Assembly (NCBI RefSeq): GCF_036323495.1 | Contig: NZ_AP028947.1 | Location: forward strand, 1,364,001-1,428,000 | Direction of reading: 5' to 3' | Source: Limnobacter thiooxidans | Lineage (GTDB): Bacteria > Pseudomonadota > Gammaproteobacteria > Burkholderiales > Burkholderiaceae_B | DNA: 64,000 bases | Part shown: positions 1 through 7,821 of the stretch, piece after piece | Layout: every line of letters begins with the position of its first letter | How positions within the stretch are numbered: the first letter of the stretch is position 1 | Position numbers and translations under genes: made by a program | The notes under the pieces: model-generated | Databases searched by the model: none | Told to the model about the DNA's origin: nothing | Seen by the model: only the letters and a program-made list of their open reading frames with translations

Positions 1-1
1 A

Positions 2-895
2 GTCAAACGGGACGATCTCGCCGAGGAAAAGCGCCGACAGTACGATGAAATCATGGCCAAGGTCTCGCCCGTTGAGGCCGCACAAATTGAGCGTCAACAA
101 GACAATTATCCGCGTGAACCTGTCGAGAACTTGCTGTATTTCATTGAAAAAGAAGCACCCAAGCTGCGCGACTGGGAACGCGAACTGGTTCGCATTGTCC
201 GCAAGATGTCCCAATACTTTTATCCCCAGGGTCAAACCAAGGTCATGAACGAAGGTTGGGCCAGCTTTTGGCACTACACGCTGTTGAATAGTCTGTACGA
301 TGAAAAACTGGTGTCGGATGGTTTCATGCTTGAGTTCCTGACCTCTCATACCAATGTGGTGTTTCAACCCGATTCACGCGATGGTCGTTTTCGCGCACTG
401 AATCCGTATGCGCTGGGTTTTGCCATGTTCAGCGACATTCGTCGCATGTGTGAAAAACCCACCGAGGAAGACAAACGCTGGTTTCCCGACCTTGCTGGTA
501 CGGGCAATTGGTTGAAAGCGATTGACTTTGCAATGCGCAATTTCAAGGATGAATCATTCATTCGCCAGTTTCTGTCACCCAAAGTGATTCGGGATTTCCG
601 CCTGTTCACGATTGCTGACCACAAGTCTGAAAATGAACTGTTCATCGACAGCATTCACAATGACGAAGGCTATCGTCGAATTCGTACACTATTGGCCAAC
701 CAGTATTCCCGTGAAAGCATGGTCCCTGATATTCAAGTGACATCGTATGCCCGAATGACAGATCGTTCGCTGACACTGACCCACATGAGTCGGCGTGGAC
801 GTCCACTGAACGAGGATGAGGCAGAAAAAACGCTGGCGCAAATCGAACGGTTATGGGGTTTCCCGGTTCACCTGGAAACTTCGGATGTTCATTGA
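2..895 (+). CDS. SpoVR family protein, C-terminal part (5' end outside window)
   Basis: The reading frame is open from the first bases of the window and ends at TGA 893-895, giving about 297 visible residues. E. coli YcgB of this family has about 510, so roughly the first 40 percent lies upstream. A Trp/His-rich block (NEGWASFWHY, bases 247-276) is a family hallmark. The family is named for a Bacillus spore-cortex mutant, but it is widespread in non-sporulating proteobacteria, where it usually sits after prkA/yeaG and yeaH; its biochemical role is not settled. Its 3' end overlaps the next gene by 11 bases, so the two are probably co-transcribed. Family assignment is firm; function is not. Confidence 0.9.
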   Translation, partial: VKRDDLAEEKRRQYDEIMAKVSPVEAAQIERQQDNYPREPVENLLYFIEKEAPKLRDWERELVRIVRKMSQYFYPQGQTKVMNEGWASFWHYTLLNSLYDEKLVSDGFMLEFLTSHTNVVFQPDSRDGRFRALNPYALGFAMFSDIRRMCEKPTEEDKRWFPDLAGTGNWLKAIDFAMRNFKDESFIRQFLSPKVIRDFRLFTIADHKSENELFIDSIHNDEGYRRIRTLLANQYSRESMVPDIQVTSYARMTDRSLTLTHMSRRGRPLNEDEAEKTLAQIERLWGFPVHLETSDVH

Positions 896-1859
896 CACCC
901 GGGTTTCCCAGCCGGCCAAGCTGGATTTGTCGGGGTCTGTCGCGCCTTTTGAACTGCCGCTGGCTGACATGCCGGCTTCAGTCTGGGCCCGCCCCGATGT
1001 GCTTCGATCCTGTTTTCATCTTGAAGCTGCACGGTACTTTGAATGTGAGTCAGTCCTGGCCGTCACCGGAATAGAAAGCGGTATCTCCGCACTCGCGCGT
1101 CTTTTCCAGACTTGGTACGGATCCATGCGTGTGGTACTCGCTGAGCCAAGTTTCGATCAGTGGGACAAACGCTTCCGCCGCGCCAACCACGTGGTGCTGG
1201 ATTGGCCGGTAGACCTGGTGCTGGAAGGCGATATTCCCGAATGTGATGTGGTGGTGCTCGGTCGGCCTGTCAACCCGACCTGTCAGATGATCGGGATCAA
1301 GCAGGTCAAGCTTTTGGCCAAGCGGCTCAGGGCACAAGGTGGCTGGCTCATTCTGGACGAGGCGTACCTCGATTGGACTGGTGAAGAGTCCTACGCTTCA
1401 TTCATTGAAGCAGAGCCTGCTATCGTTCTTCGATCTGTTGCCCCTTTCACTGGCTTGTCTGGGGCCAATCTGGCGTTTGTTTGTGGACCCAAGGCAGTTT
1501 GTACAGCCTTGCTCAATGAAGTTGGAACCCAGGCCGTGTCGTCCCCGCAGTGGTGGCTGGCCTTACAGTATTTCAAGGCAGACGCCTGGCGAGAAGAGCA
1601 GGTGGACCGTTTGGCGCAGGTGTGTGCTCGGCTGGAGGGGTTGTGGCGGTTGAAACTGGGGCCGGACGTATCAATTCACAGTGGCGGGTATTTCATCAGT
1701 TTTGTTCACCCGAACAGTGAGCAATGGGCCATGAAACTCGAGCACATGGGCGTGTTGGTTCGAACTTATCCCGCCGAGCAAAGTATTTTGCGTTGTGGCG
1801 TTCCCCGGGTTGAGCTGGATTGGGAACGGCTGGCGCTTGCCATCAACTCGCTGGACTGA
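885..1859 (+). CDS. CobC/CobD-like fold-type I aminotransferase homologue lacking the PLP lysine
   Basis: A 324-residue protein resembling threonine-phosphate decarboxylase and histidinol-phosphate aminotransferase. I take ATG 885, inside the end of the SpoVR gene; an upstream in-frame ATG at 816 would add 23 unrelated residues. Family landmarks are recognisable: LDLSGSVAPF near the N-terminus, VNPT (Asn130), DEAYLDW (Asp158, Tyr161) and LRCGVPR near the C-terminus. The block that normally reads RSxGKFFGLAGxRxGF here reads RSVAPFTGLSGANLAF: the Schiff-base lysine is Pro187, the following Arg is Asn, and the Gly of NPTG is Cys. A normal PLP reaction is therefore unlikely. No cobalamin gene is visible nearby. 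It could be a pseudoenzyme with a binding role. Fold assignment is confident; activity is doubtful. Confidence 0.72.
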   Translation: MFIDTRVSQPAKLDLSGSVAPFELPLADMPASVWARPDVLRSCFHLEAARYFECESVLAVTGIESGISALARLFQTWYGSMRVVLAEPSFDQWDKRFRRANHVVLDWPVDLVLEGDIPECDVVVLGRPVNPTCQMIGIKQVKLLAKRLRAQGGWLILDEAYLDWTGEESYASFIEAEPAIVLRSVAPFTGLSGANLAFVCGPKAVCTALLNEVGTQAVSSPQWWLALQYFKADAWREEQVDRLAQVCARLEGLWRLKLGPDVSIHSGGYFISFVHPNSEQWAMKLEHMGVLVRTYPAEQSILRCGVPRVELDWERLALAINSLD

Positions 1860-1875
1860 ATGTGACCGAGCGCTG

Positions 1876-2343
1876 TTATTCGTGCCGCATGACTTCTTCA
1901 ATACCGCGCTCGCGGGGTTTTGTGGACACCAGCAAGGTTTTGCACAAACGGTCTTGCGGAAATTGCCCATTCTTGTCGAAGAATGAATAGATGAATGCAA
2001 TGCCTGTGAGGTTGAATAACCAGCACAACACATAACGCAAAACAGATTGCATCCAGCCCACTTTGCTGCCGTCTTCCTTGACCAGTCTAATGTGCCAGGT
2101 TTTCATGGCCAGGGTTTGCCCCCCATGCCGCCAAAACCACACGAAGTAAATGCCCAGCACAAGGAAAAACCACCATTGACGCGCTTCTCGCAAATAGAGC
2201 GCGTGGCGGCTTTGGGTCAGGGTGTCAAAAATATAACCTGCGATGAACAAAACGCCAAAAAGCAGCATGCTTTCATAAAGCATGCTGGCCAGTCTGCGTT
2301 TTCTGCTTGGGCTGATCAAGCCATTGTCTAGAAGTCGTTCCAT
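1876..2343 (-). CDS. RDD family membrane protein
   Basis: A 155-residue protein with the RDD layout: an Arg-rich N-terminal cytoplasmic stretch (SRKRRLASMLYE), a first membrane segment around residues 22-42, a second around 57-72 (WWFFLVLGIYFVWFW), the conserved loop GGQTLAMKTWHIRLV, and a third hydrophobic segment near 105-123. Family members sit in the inner membrane; transport or ion-related roles have been proposed but are not established for this type. It is last in the minus-strand cluster led by the sigma factor, 46 bases after the DUF3106 gene, and converges on the CobC-like gene with a 16-base gap and no clear terminator. Confidence 0.85.
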   Translation of the reverse strand: MERLLDNGLISPSRKRRLASMLYESMLLFGVLFIAGYIFDTLTQSRHALYLREARQWWFFLVLGIYFVWFWRHGGQTLAMKTWHIRLVKEDGSKVGWMQSVLRYVLCWLFNLTGIAFIYSFFDKNGQFPQDRLCKTLLVSTKPRERGIEEVMRHE

Positions 2344-2389
2344 GGCTGCATTTTATCGCTCTGCTTGCAGGGCGGAGCGGGGGGAAGCT

Positions 2390-2812
2390 TTAATTCAAAG
2401 ATTGTTTGGTGTTTTTACCTTTGAATTCTTCACGCTTTTGCTGATCAAGGCTCTTGTAACTGTTCCAGCTGGAATTTCTTTCGCCTTGCCGCTTTTCCTG
2501 CAGGGCTTTGTAGTTTTCGCGCGCGGCTGCTTTTTCTTGCGGGCTGAGTTCGCTCCACGAGCTTACCCTTTCGCGCATGGTGGCCTGTCGCTCAGCTGGC
2601 TCGTTTTCGTATTTTCGGCCCACTTTCAACCAACGTTCCTGCTGGGAACGGCTCATTGAGTTCCAGTTATCCTTTAACGGGGCGAGCAATTCCTGCTGTT
2701 TTGGTGAGAGTTCTGACCAAGTCTCAGCAGCCAGGGCGGCCTGGCTTTGAACGGCCAGCACAACCAGCAACCCCAAGGTCATCAGTGCGGAATGAATTCT
2801 GCTGTTTCCCAT
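2390..2812 (-). CDS. DUF3106 family exported protein
   Basis: A 140-residue protein with a Sec signal peptide (hydrophobic core TLGLLVVLAVQSQAALA, likely cleavage near residue 29). The mature part is charged and helical, with two similar units built around WSELSPKQQ and WSELSPQEK, plus Trp and Arg/Glu-rich helices. DUF3106 has no known function. Repeated LSPxQ motifs recall small periplasmic chaperones or stress sensors of the CpxP/Spy type, but that is only a resemblance. It lies between the DUF3619 and RDD genes on the minus strand and is probably co-transcribed with them. Confidence 0.85.
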   Translation of the reverse strand: MGNSRIHSALMTLGLLVVLAVQSQAALAAETWSELSPKQQELLAPLKDNWNSMSRSQQERWLKVGRKYENEPAERQATMRERVSSWSELSPQEKAAARENYKALQEKRQGERNSSWNSYKSLDQQKREEFKGKNTKQSLN

Positions 2813-2837
2813 GTCTATCCCCTTTCACCCAATCTCA

Positions 2838-3326
2838 CTAAATTGATGTAGTAAAGTCAACCGGCAGGGAGTCCATCCATTGCTCAATGCCGTCTTCTGC
2901 AGGAATGGTATTGTTCTTTTGCAGTTCAGTGGCGTAATTGATGAACCCATGATCGAGATAAGCATCGGGTGGCAAGTCATCGGACAAAATCGCCGCGTCA
3001 AGGTCGGCTGTTTCGGAAATGCGGGCGTCGTAATTTTCAAGGCCAAATTGGGCTACGCCAAATATAGCCCCAGCCACAAAAAGAGCGCTAACCGCCAAGG
3101 ACAATGCGGGTCGGTTCAACCATTCGGAAAAATGGTTGAACAGCTTGCCAAAAGAATCTGCTGTGTAGGTAGGAGCCACAGCATGGTTTCCATATTTTTC
3201 GGCGTGCAGTTGCACTGATTTGGTGATGGCCAGGTTCAAACGGGCTTGAATGTCGAGAGACACATTCGCTGCAGACTCATCAAGTAGCTTTTTAACTACA
3301 TTTGCGGTTAGCCGTTCATCATTCAT
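2838..3326 (-). CDS. DUF3619 family single-pass membrane protein
   Basis: A 162-residue protein. I chose the ATG at 3326, because it overlaps the sigma factor stop as ATGA (3323-3326), a typical translational-coupling arrangement; a longer in-frame start would run far into the sigma gene. The N-terminal part (MNDERLTANVVKKLLDES) is amphipathic and probably cytoplasmic, one membrane segment spans about residues 75-94, and the C-terminal part is acidic. DUF3619 proteins are found next to sigma factors in Burkholderiales. The position, topology and coupling fit an anti-sigma role, which is inference and not a documented function. Confidence 0.83.
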   Translation of the reverse strand: MNDERLTANVVKKLLDESAANVSLDIQARLNLAITKSVQLHAEKYGNHAVAPTYTADSFGKLFNHFSEWLNRPALSLAVSALFVAGAIFGVAQFGLENYDARISETADLDAAILSDDLPPDAYLDHGFINYATELQKNNTIPAEDGIEQWMDSLPVDFTTSI

Positions 3327-3883
3327 TTTCGAAACCCCTGTTGCCTCAAAACCTGTGCCAATGCCTTGGTGGCCCTGGAGCAATGCGTTTTCACGCTGCC
3401 TTCGGAGCAACCCATTATTTCTGCTGTCTCTGCCAAATCCATCTCTTCCCAATAACGCAACAGGAATGCCTGGCGTTGACGCTCGGGCAAAGCTGCAATG
3501 GCCTCTTCGATGGCGGCCATGTTCTGGGATTGTTCAATTTCGTCCTGAGCGCTTGCATTCTGGGATTCATCTTGTGCGAGAAGGTTCTCAAGCACATCGT
3601 AATCTTCTTCGTCTTTTTTCTGAAAGCTGGAAAAGAGAGTGGTCCAGGTGTTGCGGACTTTTTGTCGGCGGTGAAAGTCGAGAATGGTGTTTTGCAATAT
3701 CCGGGTGAACAGCATGGGCAGCTCTTCCTTGGGCTTGTCACCATACTTGTCGGAAAGCTTCATCATGCTTTCCTGCACCAGGTCCATTGCACTTTCTTCA
3801 TTCTTGACCGCAAAAAACGCCTGTCGGTAGGCCCTGTGCGACACCCCCTTCAGAAATTCCTCTAATTCTCGCGTGCTGGCCAT
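3323..3883 (-). CDS. ECF-type sigma-70 family RNA polymerase sigma factor
   Basis: A 186-residue sigma factor with region 2 at about residues 10-77 (AMDLVQESMMKL, then the recognition helix ending DFHRRQKVRNTW) and region 4 at about 128-180 (LPERQRQAFLLRYWEE, helix-turn-helix EGSVKTHCSRA). Regions 1.1 and 3 are missing, as in ECF factors. The linker between the domains is acidic and longer than usual. The ATG at 3883 has no clear Shine-Dalgarno sequence upstream. It heads the minus-strand group with DUF3619, DUF3106 and RDD genes and is divergent from the ilv operon. Its regulon cannot be read from this window. Confidence 0.9.
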   Translation of the reverse strand: MASTRELEEFLKGVSHRAYRQAFFAVKNEESAMDLVQESMMKLSDKYGDKPKEELPMLFTRILQNTILDFHRRQKVRNTWTTLFSSFQKKDEEDYDVLENLLAQDESQNASAQDEIEQSQNMAAIEEAIAALPERQRQAFLLRYWEEMDLAETAEIMGCSEGSVKTHCSRATKALAQVLRQQGFRK

Positions 3884-4276
3884 AGGTGTTTTTGTCGAGG
3901 TGGGGTAGGAGGAATCAGCTCAGTGAAACTCAGTTTGTTTACAGTATTTGAAACAACTCACAATGATATCAAAGCCCGAAGGTTTTTTTCTTGACCCAAG
4001 CCCCATTAGGCACTAAGCTCTCGATCTACCCTGTAATTGTCTCTAGTTAAACAGCATATCCTTGCTGATTTGGCGAAAGACGCGCTAGGGCGCTGAACTT
4101 GTGGTTCAGAAGCCCATGGCCAACCTGCCCGACATAATCGGGTTGTGATCGCCAGCGCTTTGCGACATGTCCACACCCACAAGGTTGTTCATTTTCAAAA
4201 AGCCTGTGCCCCACGGCAATGCGATCCAGGACGGCATCCGACCAATGTCCCGTGGATTTTGTCAGGATTTTTTAAA
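3884..4276. other. Gap between the divergent sigma factor and ilvB genes
   Basis: This 393-base stretch holds the control regions of two divergent operons. The minus-strand candidate promoter is listed separately. On the plus strand there is a small stem-loop, CTGAAC 4093-4098 with GTTCAG 4104-4109, and a CATAAT at 4133-4138 without a good -35. I found no leader peptide rich in Ile, Val or Leu, and no terminator hairpin with a T-run, so there is no sign of classical ilv attenuation. No credible gene lies here. Confidence 0.6.
3943..3972 (-). promoter_or_regulatory. Candidate promoter of the sigma factor operon
   Basis: On the minus strand TTGATA (3972-3967) is followed after 18 bases by AATACT (3948-3943), a fair match to a housekeeping sigma-70 promoter. 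Transcription would start about 50 bases upstream of the sigma gene. No ECF-type autoregulatory signature was evident. The assignment rests on consensus matching only. Confidence 0.3.
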
Positions 4277-5989
4277 ATGGAATATACCGGCGCGGAAATC
4301 GTTGTCAAATGTCTGGAAGAAGAAGGCGTCAAGCACGTTTTTGGTTACCCAGGCGGAGCAGTACTCTATATCTATGACGCCATCTTCAAGCAAGATGGAT
4401 TCGAACACATTCTCGTACGTCACGAACAAGCTGCAGTGCATGCGGCCGACGCCTATTCGCGTTCAAGCGACAAGGTGGGTGTTTGTCTCGTTACGTCCGG
4501 CCCAGGCCTCACCAATGCGGTAACAGGCATTGCAACAGCCTACATGGACTCCATTCCCATGGTGATTCTGTCCGGTCAAGTGCCTACGCACGCGATTGGT
4601 CAAGATGCGTTCCAGGAATGCGACACCGTGGGTATCACACGCCCCTGCGTCAAACACAACTTCCTTGTGAAAGATGTGAAAGACCTGGCGCGTGTCATGA
4701 AAGAAGCGTTTTATATCGCACGCACTGGCCGCCCAGGCCCTGTGCTGGTGGATATCCCCAAAGACATCACCATCCACAAAACCACGTTTGATTATTCCGA
4801 GCCAGTGAAAATGCGCTCGTACAACCCTGTGGTCAAAGGCCACCAAGGCCAAATCAAGAAAGCCGTGCAAATGATCCTTGAGGCAGAGCGCCCCATGATC
4901 TATTCCGGTGGTGGCGTTATTCTGGGCGATGCTTCAGCCGAGCTGACACGTCTGGTCGAGTGGGTTGGTGCACCGTGTACCAACACCTTGATGGGTCTTG
5001 GTGCATTCAAGGCCAGCGACAAGAAGTTCATGGGCATGCCTGGCATGCACGGCACTTACGAAGCCAACCTGGCCATGCAGAATTGCGACGTGTTGATCGC
5101 AGTGGGTGCCCGTTTTGACGACCGAGTCATCGGCAACCCCAAAGATTTTGCGTCCATTCCGCGCAAGATCATTCACATTGATATCGACCCTTCGTCCATT
5201 TCCAAGCGCGTGAAAGTGGATGTGCCAATCGTTGGCAACATCAAGGATGTGCTGGTTGATTTGATCCAGTTGCTGGAAGAAAGCGGCAAGCGGGTAGACC
5301 AAGGCAAACTGCAAGGTTGGTGGGAGCAGGTTGAAAAGTGGCGTGGCCGCAAGTGCCTGGACTACGCCAAGTCCGATGAACTGATCAAGCCGCAATTTGT
5401 GGTTGAAAAGCTGTGGGAAGTCACCAATGGTGATGCATTCGTCACATCGGACGTGGGCCAGCACCAAATGTGGGCTGCGCAGTACTACCGTTTTGACAAG
5501 CCACGCCGCTGGATCAATTCCGGTGGTCTGGGCACCATGGGTGTGGGCTTGCCTTACGCCATGGGCGTTCAAATGGCCAACCCCGATGCACAAATTGCCT
5601 GTATCACAGGTGAGGCGTCCATCCAGATGAACATTCAGGAACTGTCTACCTGCTTCCAGTATCACTTCACGCCGAAAGTCGTGAACTTGAACAACCGGTA
5701 TCTGGGTATGGTTCGTCAGTGGCAGCAATTGGACTACGGTTCACGTTACTCCGAAAGCTACATGGACGCCTTGCCTGACTTCGTCAAGCTGGTGGAAGCG
5801 TATGGCCACATTGGCATGCAGATCACCAAGCCATGCGATGTCGAGCCAGCCCTGCGTGAAGCATTTGGCAAGTACAAAGACCGCCTGGTGTTCATGGACT
5901 TCATCACTGACCGCACTGAAAACGTGTGGCCAATGGTCAAGGCCGGCAAGGGACTTTCAGAAATGCTGCTGGGTTCGGAAGAACTGTAA
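4277..5989 (+). CDS. ilvB: Acetolactate synthase large (catalytic) subunit
   Basis: A 570-residue ThDP enzyme that condenses two pyruvates to acetolactate, or pyruvate with 2-oxobutyrate to acetohydroxybutyrate, the first common step to Val, Leu and Ile. Glu50 in VRHEQAAVHAADAY activates ThDP. The ThDP/Mg motif is GEASIQMNIQEL from about residue 445, ending NNRYLGMVRQW; Glu instead of Asp in this motif is usual in Burkholderiales. ATG 4277 has AGGA at 4264-4267 and gives the standard N-terminus MEYTGAEIVV; the frame stays open 44 codons further upstream without family similarity. It is followed after 15 bases by ilvN. Confidence 0.97.
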   Translation: MEYTGAEIVVKCLEEEGVKHVFGYPGGAVLYIYDAIFKQDGFEHILVRHEQAAVHAADAYSRSSDKVGVCLVTSGPGLTNAVTGIATAYMDSIPMVILSGQVPTHAIGQDAFQECDTVGITRPCVKHNFLVKDVKDLARVMKEAFYIARTGRPGPVLVDIPKDITIHKTTFDYSEPVKMRSYNPVVKGHQGQIKKAVQMILEAERPMIYSGGGVILGDASAELTRLVEWVGAPCTNTLMGLGAFKASDKKFMGMPGMHGTYEANLAMQNCDVLIAVGARFDDRVIGNPKDFASIPRKIIHIDIDPSSISKRVKVDVPIVGNIKDVLVDLIQLLEESGKRVDQGKLQGWWEQVEKWRGRKCLDYAKSDELIKPQFVVEKLWEVTNGDAFVTSDVGQHQMWAAQYYRFDKPRRWINSGGLGTMGVGLPYAMGVQMANPDAQIACITGEASIQMNIQELSTCFQYHFTPKVVNLNNRYLGMVRQWQQLDYGSRYSESYMDALPDFVKLVEAYGHIGMQITKPCDVEPALREAFGKYKDRLVFMDFITDRTENVWPMVKAGKGLSEMLLGSEEL

Positions 5990-6004
5990 AAGGAGATGGC
6001 AAAT

Positions 6005-6496
6005 ATGAGACATATTATTTCCGTTCTCCTCGAGAACGAACCTGGTGCCTTGTCCCGCGTGGTGGGCTTGTTTTCTGCTCGGGGTTACAACATTGAAACC
6101 CTGACTGTGGCCCCCACGGAAGATGAAACCCTGTCACGAATGACCATCGTGACAGTGGGGTCAGACGACGTGATTGAGCAAATCACCAAGCACCTTAACC
6201 GTTTGATTGAAGTGGTTAAAGTAGTCGATCTAAGTGATGGTGCGCATATTGAACGCGAGCTGATGCTGGTAAAATTGCGCGCAGTTGGCAAGGAGCGTGA
6301 AGAACTGAAGCGCACCGCGGACATTTTCCGTGGTCGCATCATCGATGTCACCGAGAAAAGCTACACCATCGAGCTGACTGGAAACAAATCCAAGCTGGAC
6401 GCATTCCTGGATTCAATTGACCGCACGGCCATTCTGGAAACCGTCCGCACGGGCAGTTCCGGCATCGGTCGCGGTGAAAGGGTTTTGCGCGTTTGA
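6005..6496 (+). CDS. ilvN: Acetolactate synthase small (regulatory) subunit
   Basis: A 163-residue regulatory partner of IlvB. An N-terminal ACT domain (about residues 1-75, starting MRHIISVLLENEPGALSRV) binds valine for feedback inhibition and is followed by the C-terminal IlvN domain. The start is decided by the ribosome site: AAGGAGA at 5989-5995 abuts an ATG at 5996, too close to use, but is about nine bases from ATG 6005, which also matches the E. coli IlvH N-terminus. It lies 15 bases after ilvB and is surely co-transcribed with it. Confidence 0.96.
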   Translation: MRHIISVLLENEPGALSRVVGLFSARGYNIETLTVAPTEDETLSRMTIVTVGSDDVIEQITKHLNRLIEVVKVVDLSDGAHIERELMLVKLRAVGKEREELKRTADIFRGRIIDVTEKSYTIELTGNKSKLDAFLDSIDRTAILETVRTGSSGIGRGERVLRV

Positions 6497-6522
6497 TCCG
6501 AGGTTTGAATCTGGCCATTAAA

Positions 6523-6561
6523 TCCGGCGAATGAGTCCGGCGAATGAGTCCGCTCAATGAG
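6523..6561 (+). repeat. Three tandem 13-base repeats between ilvN and ilvC
   Basis: TCCGGCGAATGAG occurs at 6523-6535 and again at 6536-6548, followed by the diverged copy TCCGCTCAATGAG at 6549-6561. The array fills the middle of the 106-base ilvN-ilvC spacer. It contains no long hairpin. It looks like slippage-prone spacer DNA; a regulatory role is not evident. Confidence 0.85.
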
Positions 6562-6587
6562 CCAAATAAGTGAATTTAAATACCTGA

Positions 6588-7619
<1,032 letters not shown>

Positions 7620-7672
7620 TACAGTTTGGTTTGCAGGCAGTCCAACCGGATTGCTTGCTTCCAGGAAAAAAC

Positions 7673-7702
7673 CCACAGTGCGAAAGTGCTGTGGTTTTTT
7701 TT
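7673..7702 (+). terminator. Intrinsic terminator of ilvBNC
   Basis: CCACAGTGC (7673-7681), loop GAAA, then GTGCTGTGG (7686-7694) and eight T residues (7695-7702). The 9-bp stem includes two G.U pairs and is capped by a GAAA tetraloop. This is a textbook rho-independent terminator. Confidence 0.9.
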
Positions 7703-7749
7703 ATTTCCTCTGCCTTTGTTACCCGCACTGTGTTTCCTGATCGGATATG

Positions 7750-7768
7750 TAGTTTATAAAATAAACTA
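7750..7768. promoter_or_regulatory. AT-rich palindrome upstream of the catalase gene
   Basis: TAGTTTAT-AAA-ATAAACTA is a perfect 8-3-8 inverted repeat centred about 62 bases before the katE start codon. It lies where a promoter is expected (TTATAA within it could serve as a -10), so it is a candidate operator for a dimeric regulator. The regulator cannot be named from this sequence. Confidence 0.45.
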
Positions 7769-7821
7769 ATCGATAGTAGTATGAGTTCTCTTGTCACACA
7801 GCAAAAGCAAGGGAGTTCAGT

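Noticed and set aside
885..1859. Pseudogene call for the CobC-like gene
   Set aside because: The frame is intact at normal length and the non-catalytic landmarks are preserved, so loss of the lysine alone does not make it a broken gene.
4093..4109. Stem-loop upstream of ilvB as an attenuator
   Set aside because: The stem is only six base pairs, no T-run follows, and no leader peptide with Ile, Leu or Val codons precedes it.
4145..4276. In-frame open extension of 44 codons upstream of ilvB
   Set aside because: It has no similarity to acetolactate synthases, and ATG 4277 has a ribosome site and the standard N-terminus.
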